Assembly: GCA_002711415.1 (NCBI GenBank)
Contig: PARI01000036.1
Location: 1-42,869 of the forward strand
DNA length: 42,869 nt
Direction: 5' to 3'
Origin: Phycisphaerae bacterium
GTDB lineage: Bacteria; Planctomycetota; Phycisphaerae; Phycisphaerales; SM1A02
Each line of letters begins with the position of its first letter. Position 1 is the stretch's first letter. This document shows, one piece after another, positions 32,124 to 40,722 of this stretch. The notes beneath the pieces were generated by a model, which had not been told where the DNA came from, ran no database searches, and worked only from the letters and a program-made list of their open reading frames with translations. The translations under genes and the position numbers were made by a program.

Positions 32124-32152
32124 TTGTGGGTCCTCCCGGCGGCGGGTATCCT
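32124..32152 (+). promoter_or_regulatory. Candidate bamA operon promoter
   Basis: TTGTGG (32124-32129), a 17-bp spacer and TATCCT (32147-32152). The -10 ends 12 bp before the bamA ATG at 32165, so the leader would be only about 5 nt and no Shine-Dalgarno is present, suggesting near-leaderless translation. Confidence 0.4.
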
Positions 32153-32164
32153 CACTCCAAGATC

Positions 32165-34612
32165 ATGCAGCCCCGCAAGCACACCCCGGATATTGCAGCC
32201 TTTCCAGCCGCTGGAACCCGGTTGAGCAGGCTTGCCGCCACGATCATGTCCCTATTGTGCATCCTCGTTCTGGGTGTCGTCCCGCTGACGGCCGCCCCGA
32301 TGCAGGCCGATGACGAGACGCTGGCCGACCGTCCAATCGCCAAGGTCACCATCGTCGGGCTCAAGCGGACCAACCAGGACGGCGATCTGGTCAACCAGCA
32401 GGTCATCAAGAACAACCTCAGAGTCGCCGCCGGCCAGCCCTACGATGCCCAGGCGGTTCGGGACGACGTGCTGACCCTGTCCAAGCTCAGCAAGTTCAAG
32501 ACCATCACGGCCGACGCGATGCTGCTGGACGACGGAGCTGTCGAGGTGATCTACAGGGTCACCGAGCAACCGTTGATCCAGGCGATCCAGGTCGTCGGAA
32601 ACAAGCTGATCTCGGATCAGAAACTGATCGCGCTGATCCCCTTGAGGGCGGGCGGACCCCGGGACGACTTCCTTCTGGAGCAGTCGATCGTCCGGATCAA
32701 GAACGAGTACAAGGACAAGGGCAACTACCTCGTCGAGGTCGGCGTGGACGAATCCCGTCTCGAGGAGACCGGGATCCTGATCTTCACGATCATCGAGGGG
32801 CCAAGAATCAAGATCAAGGAGATCGAGTTCGTCGGCAACGAGTCGTTCACGGCGAAGCAGTTGATCTCGCAGATCCGCACCAAGCCGGCGTTCTTCCTTT
32901 TCCGGAAGGGCCAGTTGGACGAGGAACAACTGATCGATGACGTGGCCTCCCTGAACTCCTTCTACAAGGACAGGGGCTTCCTCGATGTCCGGGTCGACCG
33001 CCGCATCCAGCTCAGCGCGGACAACCGGGAGGCCAAGATCACGTTCGTGATCTCCGAGGGCCGGCCCTACCTTCTCGACTCGGTGATCGTCGAAGGCACC
33101 TCGTCGATGGGCCCCGTCCCGCTCAGGGTCTTTTCCGGCGAGCAGATCCGCGGCCTGATGGTCATGCAGAAGGGTGACGTCTACACGAGCAAGCTCGTCG
33201 AGCAGACCAAGCAGCAGATCGAGAACTCCTACCTGGTCATGGGATACGTCGATGTCCGGGTCAACCACACCGAGGTCAGGACGGGCGAGGTTGCACAAGT
33301 GGACATGGTCCTCTCGATCTTCGAGGGAGAAGCGGTCACGGCCGACATGGTCACCATCCAGGGAAACATCGTCACCCGCGACAAGGTCATCAGGCGGCTG
33401 GTCCGCATCCAGCCGGGTCGACCGCTGGACGGTCGGGAGATCGAAGATGCCAAGACTCGCATCGAGAGAACCAGGCTCTTCTCCGATGTCCGGGTGACCG
33501 TGCAGGAACCATCCTCGGGCGACCCGACAGCCCGGGACGTCCTCGTCGAGGTCAAGGAGAAGAACACGGGATCGGTGAACTTCGGTGCCGGCATCGGAAC
33601 AGACTCCGGGTTCTTCGGTGAGATCTCGATCAACCAGGAGAACTTCGACCTCTATGACTACCCGCGCTCGTTCAACGAGCTGATCACCGGCCGGGCCTTT
33701 CGCGGCGCCGGCCAGAAATTCTCGATCGTGCTCGCACCCGGCAACGAGGTGAGCAACTTCTCCGTCAATTTCAGCGAGCCTCACCTGTTCAACACCGATT
33801 ACAGCGGCAGCTTCTCCGGCTACTACCGGACCCGCGTCTACACAAAGTACAACGAGGACAGACTCGGCGCGGCGTTCGGCGTGGGCAGGCAGCTCGGTGA
33901 CATCTGGTACGGCAGCATCGGAACGGGCGTGCAGCGGATCGAGTTGTCGGACTTCGACCCCTCGACACCGATCGAGGTCTACGAGGACCGGGGGCCTGCG
34001 GTCCTGATGAACGTGGCGATGAACGTCAAGCGGAACACCCTCAACAACCAGATGAGGCCGTCCAAGGGATCCATCCTCGACGTCTCGATGAGGCAGTTCT
34101 TCGGGGACTACCAGTTCACCAACGCCAGGGCCGACTTCACGACGTTCATCACGACGTACGAGGACTTCATGGGGTACAAGCAGATCCTTAGGCTGAAGAC
34201 CAATGTCGGGTACATCTTCGGCGGCGAGGCCCCGGTCTACGAACGGTTCTACCTCGGCGGACGCAGCTTCCGTGGATTCGAGTTTAGGACGATCAGTCCC
34301 AAGAGCCGTGGAGCGATCGACGGCGAATCCAGCGACAGCCCCATCGGTGGCAGCTTCATGTTCTTCGCCGGCGCCCAGTACGAGATCCCGATCTTCAGGA
34401 ACAACATCGCGGTCGTCGGCTTCATCGACAGCGGCACGGTTCAGGACACCGTCGGGTTCAGCGAGTACCGGGTCTCGGTCGGTGCGGGCCTTCGCCTCTA
34501 CATCCCGCAGCTCGGGCCGGCACCGATGGCATTCGACTTCGGCTTCCCGATGCTGAAGCAGGAAGATGACCAGAGCCAGTTGTTCAGCTTCTCGGTTGAA
34601 GTGCCCTTCTGA
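32165..34612 (+). CDS. bamA: Outer-membrane protein assembly factor BamA
   Basis: 815 residues. Inserts beta-barrel proteins into the outer membrane. A signal segment at about 25-45 (I-M-S-L-L-C-I-L-V-L-G-V-V) is followed by five POTRA-like domains, each starting with a strand such as K-V-T-I-V-G-L-K, A-I-Q-V-V-G-N-K, E-I-E-F-V-G-N-E, S-V-I-V-E-G-T-S and M-V-T-I-Q-G-N-I. The C-terminal half is a 16-strand barrel with R-G-F-E at the lid-lock loop position and a final strand ending in Phe (V-E-V-P-F), the barrel-assembly signal. The start at 32165 gives a proper signal peptide; upstream in-frame ATGs lie within the divergent lpxD gene. It heads the envelope cluster. Confidence 0.93.
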   Translation: MQPRKHTPDIAAFPAAGTRLSRLAATIMSLLCILVLGVVPLTAAPMQADDETLADRPIAKVTIVGLKRTNQDGDLVNQQVIKNNLRVAAGQPYDAQAVRDDVLTLSKLSKFKTITADAMLLDDGAVEVIYRVTEQPLIQAIQVVGNKLISDQKLIALIPLRAGGPRDDFLLEQSIVRIKNEYKDKGNYLVEVGVDESRLEETGILIFTIIEGPRIKIKEIEFVGNESFTAKQLISQIRTKPAFFLFRKGQLDEEQLIDDVASLNSFYKDRGFLDVRVDRRIQLSADNREAKITFVISEGRPYLLDSVIVEGTSSMGPVPLRVFSGEQIRGLMVMQKGDVYTSKLVEQTKQQIENSYLVMGYVDVRVNHTEVRTGEVAQVDMVLSIFEGEAVTADMVTIQGNIVTRDKVIRRLVRIQPGRPLDGREIEDAKTRIERTRLFSDVRVTVQEPSSGDPTARDVLVEVKEKNTGSVNFGAGIGTDSGFFGEISINQENFDLYDYPRSFNELITGRAFRGAGQKFSIVLAPGNEVSNFSVNFSEPHLFNTDYSGSFSGYYRTRVYTKYNEDRLGAAFGVGRQLGDIWYGSIGTGVQRIELSDFDPSTPIEVYEDRGPAVLMNVAMNVKRNTLNNQMRPSKGSILDVSMRQFFGDYQFTNARADFTTFITTYEDFMGYKQILRLKTNVGYIFGGEAPVYERFYLGGRSFRGFEFRTISPKSRGAIDGESSDSPIGGSFMFFAGAQYEIPIFRNNIAVVGFIDSGTVQDTVGFSEYRVSVGAGLRLYIPQLGPAPMAFDFGFPMLKQEDDQSQLFSFSVEVPF

Positions 34613-34692
34613 ACCGATCGGATGCAGCTGTCGGGCCGGGTTTCCAGATATTCATCTCACGGGGTACAATGGCCGCCAAACCAGGAGACGTC

Positions 34693-35325
34693 ATGATGTC
34701 CAACACCCGAACCAGGATCTTCTTCCCGGCAGCCGCTCTGGCACTCTGTGTCCTTGCGATCATCACGTACGAGACCGTCGCCGTCAGGGGACTGTTTGCC
34801 CCCCCGACCGCGGTCGCGACGATCGACATCTCCAAGGTGATCGACAAGCTCAACGAGCAGGCGGAGTGGGAGATCCAGATCTCCTCCCTCCAGGCAGGCA
34901 TCCAGGAGGAGGCCGAGACCAGGCAGTCCAGGCTCATCGAGCGGATCCAGGAAGTCGAGAAGATGGAACAGGGTTCCGAGCAGGACGCCGCCATCGATGA
35001 ACTGGAACTGGAGCGACGAAGGCTGGAGGAATGGGCGAGGCTGAAGCAGATGGAAGTCGACAGGGAACGGTCCCTGATGTGGCAGAGCATCTACAGGAAC
35101 ATCAAGGCCGAGGCCGCCAAGCTCGCCAAGTCCGAAGGCTACGAGCTTGTCCTGATCGACGATTCCCCCGGTGAACTGATCGCCAGCCGTGATGCGAACA
35201 TGCCCATCGAGCAGCAGATCCTGACACAGATCCAGGCACGTCGAGTCATCTATGCGGCCAACACAATCGACATCACCGAAAAGCTCGTGATCAGGATGAA
35301 CAACGCCCGCACCACGTCGCCGTGA
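34693..35325 (+). CDS. Skp/OmpH-family periplasmic chaperone 1
   Basis: 210 residues from the ATG at 34693, with AGGAG 5 bp upstream (a second ATG at 34696 is equally possible). A hydrophobic N-terminal segment (about 9-31) serves as signal or anchor; there is no clear cleavage site. A beta strand V-A-T-I-D-I-S-K-V opens the folded part, followed by a long coiled coil of about 100 residues (E-E-A-E-T-R-Q-S-R-L and so on) and a closing Y-E-L-V-L-I-D-D, the Skp/OmpH pattern. The family holds unfolded outer-membrane proteins in the periplasm and delivers them to BamA. A near copy follows 43 bp later. Confidence 0.85.
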   Translation: MMSNTRTRIFFPAAALALCVLAIITYETVAVRGLFAPPTAVATIDISKVIDKLNEQAEWEIQISSLQAGIQEEAETRQSRLIERIQEVEKMEQGSEQDAAIDELELERRRLEEWARLKQMEVDRERSLMWQSIYRNIKAEAAKLAKSEGYELVLIDDSPGELIASRDANMPIEQQILTQIQARRVIYAANTIDITEKLVIRMNNARTTSP

Positions 35326-35368
35326 TTCGACGACACAGGCACAAACGCCATCCAGGAAGGACCACCAC

Positions 35369-35971
35369 ATGAAACTTGATTCGAGAACCACCGTACTGGC
35401 GGCCCTGGCAGCGGGCTTCGCTCTTCTCGCTGGCTGGACGACCCTGAACGCACCTCAGCCTGCTGTCGTCGCATGCGTCGACCTGGAGAACACGTTCAAC
35501 CAGCTTGACCAGCACAAGGCAGCCGAGGACCGGATCGAGGCGATGGCCATGGAACTGAACAAGCAGGTCGAGCAGCTTGCACAGGATGTCCAGGATCTGG
35601 AGGCGGAACTGGATGCCTTCCAGGCCGACTCCCCTGCCTACCTCGAGATCACGAGGAAGATCGAATCAGCCATCGGCGAGTACCGCGCGTACGAATCGTT
35701 CAGCACCGGCAAGATCGAGGCCGAGCAGTCCGAGCAGATGAGGCAGACCTACATGCAGATCAAGGATGCCCTGGCCGAGATGTCCAAGGAGCGCGGCTAC
35801 GACATCGTGTTCCTCGACGACTCGATCCCGGCTTTCGAGCGAAGCACGGCGACACGGACGATCCAGCAGATCTCCAACCGCAAGATCCTGTATGCCAACC
35901 CCACGATGGACATCACCCAGGAACTCATCGAGTACATGAACGGCAGGTTCAAGAGTCGGAACTCCGGCTGA
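35369..35971 (+). CDS. Skp/OmpH-family periplasmic chaperone 2
   Basis: 200 residues. The start follows AGGAAGGACCACCAC. A hydrophobic N-terminus (about 8-27) is followed by V-V-A-C-V-D-L-E-N, a coiled-coil region of about 100 residues and the closing Y-D-I-V-F-L-D-D-S-I-P, then Y-A-N-P-T-M-D-I-T-Q-E-L, which matches the Y-A-A-N-T-I-D-I-T-E-K-L end of chaperone 1. The two therefore arose by duplication but have diverged strongly between. Skp works as a trimer; two paralogues could form homo- or heterotrimers. Next gene starts 19 bp later. Confidence 0.87.
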   Translation: MKLDSRTTVLAALAAGFALLAGWTTLNAPQPAVVACVDLENTFNQLDQHKAAEDRIEAMAMELNKQVEQLAQDVQDLEAELDAFQADSPAYLEITRKIESAIGEYRAYESFSTGKIEAEQSEQMRQTYMQIKDALAEMSKERGYDIVFLDDSIPAFERSTATRTIQQISNRKILYANPTMDITQELIEYMNGRFKSRNSG

Positions 35972-35990
35972 TGCGGTCCCACCGTCGATC

Positions 35991-37034
35991 ATGGCTGGGG
36001 GGCCCGGCTTGAAATCACTCAACGACCTTGCACGAGAGGTTGGCGGCCGACTCGAGGGGCCGGCCGACACCGAGATCAGCGGTGTCGGCTCACTTCAGTC
36101 CGCGGGCGAGGGTGATGTCACCTTCATCGTCGCGGAGGAGCATGCCGCTGCGTGGAAGGACTCGAAGGCATCCGCGGCCATCGCCAATGAGCAACTGGAC
36201 CTGCAGGACGAGGATCCACCCCGACCGATCATCCGGGTGGAGGATGCCGAGCAGGCGATGATCTCGGTGCTCGAGCTTTTTGAATCAGACCGACCAATGC
36301 CGGAACCCGGCATCGATTCGACGGCAAGGATCGGACGGGACTGCACGATCGGCGATGGCTGCAGGATCGGCACGGGGGTGTCGATCGGGGATCGATGCAC
36401 GATCGGCAACGATGTCGTGATTCATCCAGGCGTCGTCATCTACGGCGACGTCCGGATCGGTGACGGGTGCGAACTCCACTCCAATACGTCGATTCGAGAA
36501 CGATCGGTGCTCGGCAATGGCGTGATCCTGCATTCCGGCGTGGTCATCGGCAGCGATGGATTCGGATACCGCCCCACCGCTGATGGTTCGAGGCTCCGAA
36601 AGATGCCGCACGTCGGGAACGTGTTCCTCGAGGACATGGTCGAGATCGGGGCCAACACCTGCATCGATCGAGGCAAGTTCGACGCGACCGTGGTCGGTGC
36701 GGGAACGAAGATCGACAACCTCTGCCAGGTGGCCCACAACTGCAGGATCGGTCGCTGCTGCGTCATCGCGGGATCGACCGGAATCGCCGGAAGCGTCACC
36801 ATCGGGGACGGTGTGCAGATCGGGGGCCATGTCGGGATCGCCGAACACCTTCATATCGGGGACGGGGCCCGGATCGGCGCCAAGTCCGGCGTGATGAAGG
36901 ACGTCCCCGCGGGCGAGACCCAGGTGGGCCTCCCGGCTCGAGAGGCCGGCCAGCAGTTGCGGACCGTCGCCGCACTGAATAAATTGCCTGATTGGTCCAG
37001 AAAGCTCCGTAAATTGCTTGCCGCGGAGGATTGA
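35991..37034 (+). CDS. lpxD: UDP-3-O-acylglucosamine N-acyltransferase
   Basis: Canonical LpxD of 347 residues. Domain order: N-terminal uridine-binding domain (1-100, with V-T-F-I-V), left-handed beta-helix of hexapeptide repeats (about 105-310) and a C-terminal helix. The active-site stretch reads N-T-C-I-D-R-G and D-N-L-C-Q-V-A-H-N, with the catalytic His; G-S-D-G-F-G-Y is also present. It adds the N-linked hydroxyacyl chain of lipid A precursors. The ATG at 35991 has no strong ribosome site; a TTG at 36009 is possible. The position between skp and lpxC matches the usual envelope cluster. A divergent paralogue lies at 31024-32058. Confidence 0.92.
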   Translation: MAGGPGLKSLNDLAREVGGRLEGPADTEISGVGSLQSAGEGDVTFIVAEEHAAAWKDSKASAAIANEQLDLQDEDPPRPIIRVEDAEQAMISVLELFESDRPMPEPGIDSTARIGRDCTIGDGCRIGTGVSIGDRCTIGNDVVIHPGVVIYGDVRIGDGCELHSNTSIRERSVLGNGVILHSGVVIGSDGFGYRPTADGSRLRKMPHVGNVFLEDMVEIGANTCIDRGKFDATVVGAGTKIDNLCQVAHNCRIGRCCVIAGSTGIAGSVTIGDGVQIGGHVGIAEHLHIGDGARIGAKSGVMKDVPAGETQVGLPAREAGQQLRTVAALNKLPDWSRKLRKLLAAED

Positions 37035-37128
37035 TGCCGAAAACACAGTGTCACGGCGGGATTGAAGACCCCCGGTGATTACCATGTGTGGCGGCATGAA
37101 TGTCAGTTTTCAGTCGGGAATACGTGTG

Positions 37129-38442
37129 ATGAAGTCACAGCACACCATTGCCAGGGAAGTCACAGTCGAAGGAGTGGGACTGCTGCTGGGTCAACCGGCA
37201 CGCGTGACCATCTGTCCTGCCGCGATCGATACGGGCATCGTGTTCGAGCGAACCGACCTGGACCCCCCGGTGGTGATCCCAGCCAGGGTGAACAACGTCA
37301 TCCCACGTGCCAGGCGAACGACACTTCGCAATGGTGAAACGACCATCGAGACGGTCGAACACTGTCTCAGCGCCCTCTCGGGAATGCACATCGACAATGC
37401 GAGGATCAAGCTGGATGGACCCGAGCTGCCCTGTGGCGACGGCTCGGCCAAGCTGTTCGTCGACCCCATCATAGAGACGGGGGTCGTGGAACAGGACGCG
37501 GCCCAGGCGGTCTGGAAGCTCCAGAAGCCCATCGTGCTCGAGGAGGGTGAGAGCATGATCGCCGCCCTGCCGTCCGACGACGAGGGCATGCGGGTGATCT
37601 TCGACCTCGACTACGGCGAGAACAACACCCGCATCCAGCGACAGACCCTCAGCTTCATCCCCGGCAACGGGAACTACGTCAAGGAGATCGCACCGGCCCG
37701 TACCTACAGCCTGAGGGAGGAGGCCCAGGCCTTGTGGGATCGAGGCATGTGTCGCCACCTGACGCCACGTGACGTACTGGTCATCGGCGAGGAAGGCCCG
37801 ATCGACAATGCCTACCGGTTCGACAATGAACCCGTCAGGCACAAGGTCCTCGACGTGATCGGTGACCTCACCCTGATCGGCTGCGCAGTCCAGTGCAGGA
37901 TCATCGCGTACAAGAGCGGCCACGCGCTCAACCGGAGCCTGGCGATCGCGATCCGTCGACAGATAGAGGCCGACAGACGGATCCGGATCGCCGACGAGGA
38001 CCCGAAGATCGATGCTCGCGCAATCCAGAGGATCATGCCGCATCGCTACCCGATGTTGCTGGTCGACAAGGTCGTCGAGATCGAGGCGGACCGACGGGCC
38101 ATCGGGATCAAGAACGTCACGATGAACGAGCCCTTCTTCCAGGGGCACTATCCCGGCACCCCCATCATGCCGGGGGTCCTTCTCGTGGAGGCGATGGCCC
38201 AGCTGGGCGGGCTGCTCCTGAATCAGAAGCTCGAGCACACCGGTAAGATCGCAGTCCTGATGAGCCTGGACCGGGTGAAACTGCGCAAGCCAGTGGTCCC
38301 GGGCGACCAGGTCGTGCTCGAAGCCGTATCTTTGAGGGCCAGACCACGCACGGGTTCGGTACGATGTAAGGCGTTCGTAGGGGACCGCCTGGCCGCAGAA
38401 GCGCAGATCCGGTTCATGATGGTCGATTCACAGACGGATTGA
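37129..38442 (+). CDS. Bifunctional LpxC-FabZ fusion
   Basis: 437 residues. The N-terminal 290 residues are UDP-3-O-acyl-N-acetylglucosamine deacetylase (LpxC), the committed lipid A step: zinc ligands in E-T-V-E-H-C and in R-H-K-V-L-D-V-I-G-D-L, and the L-P-C-G-D-G-S-A motif. Residues about 300-437 are FabZ, 3-hydroxyacyl-ACP dehydratase, with the catalytic His in M-P-H-R-Y-P-M-L-L-V-D and Glu in L-V-E-A-M-A-Q-L-G-G, plus F-F-Q-G-H-Y-P. LpxC-FabZ fusions are known from Bacteroidetes, Chlorobi and others. The fusion joins two enzymes that compete for the same hydroxyacyl-ACP pool. The ATG at 37129 (M-K-S-Q-H-T-I) matches LpxC starts; ATGs at 37096 and 37084 would extend it. Confidence 0.93.
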   Translation: MKSQHTIAREVTVEGVGLLLGQPARVTICPAAIDTGIVFERTDLDPPVVIPARVNNVIPRARRTTLRNGETTIETVEHCLSALSGMHIDNARIKLDGPELPCGDGSAKLFVDPIIETGVVEQDAAQAVWKLQKPIVLEEGESMIAALPSDDEGMRVIFDLDYGENNTRIQRQTLSFIPGNGNYVKEIAPARTYSLREEAQALWDRGMCRHLTPRDVLVIGEEGPIDNAYRFDNEPVRHKVLDVIGDLTLIGCAVQCRIIAYKSGHALNRSLAIAIRRQIEADRRIRIADEDPKIDARAIQRIMPHRYPMLLVDKVVEIEADRRAIGIKNVTMNEPFFQGHYPGTPIMPGVLLVEAMAQLGGLLLNQKLEHTGKIAVLMSLDRVKLRKPVVPGDQVVLEAVSLRARPRTGSVRCKAFVGDRLAAEAQIRFMMVDSQTD

Positions 38443-38485
38443 ATTACGGCCCAGGCGGTCGCACGAGGTACGCGGACAGCAGAAC

Positions 38486-39316
38486 ATGAGCACGATTCAC
38501 GAGACAGCAATCATCCACGAGAGCGCCAAGGTCGATCCGACCGTGGAAATCGGTCCGTACTGCGTGATCGGCCCCGAGACCACGATCGATGCCCGCACTC
38601 GCCTCATGGACCATGTGACCATCGAGAGCCATACCACGATGGGAACCGACAACCTCGTCTTCCCGTACTCGGTGATCGGGTCGAGCCCGCAGGACAAGAA
38701 GTTCTCGGGAGAGCAGTCATGGTGCCATATCGGCAACTCCAACCAGATCCGGGAACACGTGACCATCCACAGAGGAACCGGAAACGGAGGTGGCGTGACC
38801 AGCATCGGGGATGACAACCTGATCATGGTGGCGGCGCACATCGCCCATGACTGCCGCGTCGGCAATCGATCCGTGATCGCCAACCAGGTCATGCTCGCCG
38901 GACACGTCCATGTCGGCGACGCGGCCAACATCGGCGGCGGCGCCGGAATCCATCACTTCGCCACCATCGGCACCTGCACCTTCGTCGGCGGCCTGGCGAG
39001 GATCACCCGGGACGTTCCTCCATTCATGATCGTCGAAGGCAATCCAGCCGAGGTCCGGGGACACAACCACATCGCCATGAAGCGACTGGGGTATCAGGAC
39101 AACCACATCGAGGCGATCAAGGATGCGTACAAGAGGCTCTACCGTGAAAACGGCGCCAGGATGCTGGAGAAGATGGAGCAGCTCCGGACCGACTATCCCG
39201 ATCACGATGCGATCTCGATGTTGTGCATGGCACTGGAGGCGGCCGCCCAAGGCGTGCATGGACGGGCACTGGAGGTCCTGAGAACCGACGATAAGCGTGC
39301 CGTTTCAACGTCCTGA
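38486..39316 (+). CDS. lpxA: UDP-N-acetylglucosamine O-acyltransferase
   Basis: First enzyme of lipid A synthesis, 276 residues. Left-handed beta-helix from about 1 to 190 with I-H-E-T-A-I-I-H-E-S-A at the start, I-R-E-H-V-T-I-H-R-G-T and the catalytic His in A-H-I-A-H-D-C. A helical C-terminal domain follows (200-276), ending in a Thr/Ser-rich tail. The gene follows lpxC-fabZ after 43 bp and completes the cluster bamA-skp-skp-lpxD-lpxC/fabZ-lpxA. Chain-length selectivity cannot be told by eye. Confidence 0.94.
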   Translation: MSTIHETAIIHESAKVDPTVEIGPYCVIGPETTIDARTRLMDHVTIESHTTMGTDNLVFPYSVIGSSPQDKKFSGEQSWCHIGNSNQIREHVTIHRGTGNGGGVTSIGDDNLIMVAAHIAHDCRVGNRSVIANQVMLAGHVHVGDAANIGGGAGIHHFATIGTCTFVGGLARITRDVPPFMIVEGNPAEVRGHNHIAMKRLGYQDNHIEAIKDAYKRLYRENGARMLEKMEQLRTDYPDHDAISMLCMALEAAAQGVHGRALEVLRTDDKRAVSTS

Positions 39317-39431
39317 CCGCTTGCAGGGGCTGCCTGGTGCAATACAGGAGCTGGTCGCGAGTGAATTGAAGACAGGACCTGTTCGTGCCGATATCCCACA
39401 TACTGACGGAAAAGCCAGGGAGGCTTCGCAG

Positions 39432-40040
39432 ATGAAGGTCGTGCTGGACCAGGTCGAGATACATGGTTGTTCAGACAGCATCTCGGATGCCATCGAGCGT
39501 GCTGCAGAGGATGCGGCCAATCGCGGACGCATGGTGGTCGAGATCCGGGTCGACGGCCATCTCGTGGAGGATGTGCACCTGGGGCAGGCTGACCAGGACC
39601 ACCCCGCCGCGCAGGAGGTCAGCATGACCAGCATGGCTCCGTGCGAACTGCTTTTCAACACGTTCACCGAGGCGCGGATTGCGACCGAGGAATCGATCGA
39701 GCAGGCCACCGAAGCAGCCGAGTTGATCCAGTCAGGCCGAACCGTCGAGGCGATGGAACGAATGAAGGAGTTTCTCGCCACGTGGGAGTCGATCAACGCC
39801 GCCCTGTCACAGGGACTGCAACTGCTTGGTATCGATCCGGAGGAATGCCAGTTCGAGCAGCGACCGATCGCCCGCGTGCTCGAGGACGTGTCCGCACGAC
39901 TGGAGTGCCTTGCAGAAGCCATCCGATCCGAAGACCATTCCGGTTTGTCAGATGTGCTCGGTCACGAGTTTCCCGAGACTGCTCGAAGCATGGGCAGGCT
40001 GCTCACCCACCTTGGAACCTGCTGCAGGAATGAAGGCTGA
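39432..40040 (+). CDS. Unknown protein, coupled to the next gene
   Basis: 202 residues, no family recognised. The ATG at 39432 is preceded by GGGAGGCTTCGCAG; the longer reading from 39297 overlaps lpxA and lacks a ribosome site. The N-terminal 60 residues have a short strand-rich region (V-V-E-I-R-V-D-G-H-L-V), followed by an acidic helical region from about 70 to 200, likely a helical bundle. There is no signal peptide or membrane segment, so it is cytoplasmic. Its stop is 2 bp before the next ATG, so the two products probably act together. Codon use resembles the neighbours. Confidence 0.65.
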   Translation: MKVVLDQVEIHGCSDSISDAIERAAEDAANRGRMVVEIRVDGHLVEDVHLGQADQDHPAAQEVSMTSMAPCELLFNTFTEARIATEESIEQATEAAELIQSGRTVEAMERMKEFLATWESINAALSQGLQLLGIDPEECQFEQRPIARVLEDVSARLECLAEAIRSEDHSGLSDVLGHEFPETARSMGRLLTHLGTCCRNEG

Positions 40041-40042
40041 CC

Positions 40043-40714
40043 ATGCCGAAGATGACCCCTGACACGATCGAATCACTGATCCATGATGCCGAATCCCAGC
40101 TCGAGGATGGCGAGTTCATGATCGCCCAGAAGACAGCGTGGGAGGGCCTGCTCCAGGCCAGGCGGATCGGTGATTACGGGATGATGGCAAAGTTCTGCCC
40201 GCTGCTGAAGGACATCATGATTGCCCGGATGGCCGATGCGAAGAAGCGATTCAGGAAGATCCGGATTCTCGAGGAGGCCCCTGACCTTGAGGATCCAAAG
40301 CCTGGCATCTACCTCTTCCAGCCGCCAGTGGTCGGTGCTGATGCCCGGAGGCTCCGCATGGCCAACCAGGAAGCCGGACAGAACTGCCTTGTGTTGTGCC
40401 GGGAACCGATGACCCAACTGGGTCTCTGCCCGATCGTTGCGATCGGACCCGTGACCGTGAGGACCCGCATCGAACCGGACGAGAACCATGAGTCACCATC
40501 AAGAGAGTGGTATGAGCACGCCCTGATGCAGCTTGGTGATGCGGCGCTGGACTCGCTTGATCGTGGAGTCTCGATCGACAGGCAGGTGGATGCGATGCTC
40601 TCGAGGCTTGACTCGGTGCCCGATCACGAGCAGATGCACGACGTGCTCCAGCAGTTGTGCGAGGAAGCCGATGCCATCGATGCGAAACCCCGAGGGGCCT
40701 ACCAGGGCGACTGA
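40043..40714 (+). CDS. Unknown protein, second of a coupled pair
   Basis: 223 residues, no family recognised. A helical N-terminal part (1-75, TPR-like A-E-S-Q-L-E-D-G-E and A-W-E-G-L-L-Q-A-R) leads to a strand-rich middle (I-Y-L-F-Q-P-P-V-V-G, C-L-V-L-C-R-E-P, P-V-T-V-R-T-R-I) and a helical tail. No export signal. It starts 2 bp after the stop of the preceding unknown gene. It ends 8 bp before the convergent M24 peptidase gene, with no terminator hairpin visible. Confidence 0.65.
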   Translation: MPKMTPDTIESLIHDAESQLEDGEFMIAQKTAWEGLLQARRIGDYGMMAKFCPLLKDIMIARMADAKKRFRKIRILEEAPDLEDPKPGIYLFQPPVVGADARRLRMANQEAGQNCLVLCREPMTQLGLCPIVAIGPVTVRTRIEPDENHESPSREWYEHALMQLGDAALDSLDRGVSIDRQVDAMLSRLDSVPDHEQMHDVLQQLCEEADAIDAKPRGAYQGD

Positions 40715-40722
40715 CCCCCCAT

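Noticed and set aside
31964-32164. N-terminal extension of bamA
   Set aside because: It would overlap the divergent lpxD gene and its promoter and displace the signal peptide from the N-terminus.
32252-33784. 510-codon minus-strand frame opposite bamA
   Set aside because: Composition is almost entirely Asp, Leu, Val and Gly, a typical antisense artefact of the bamA codon pattern.
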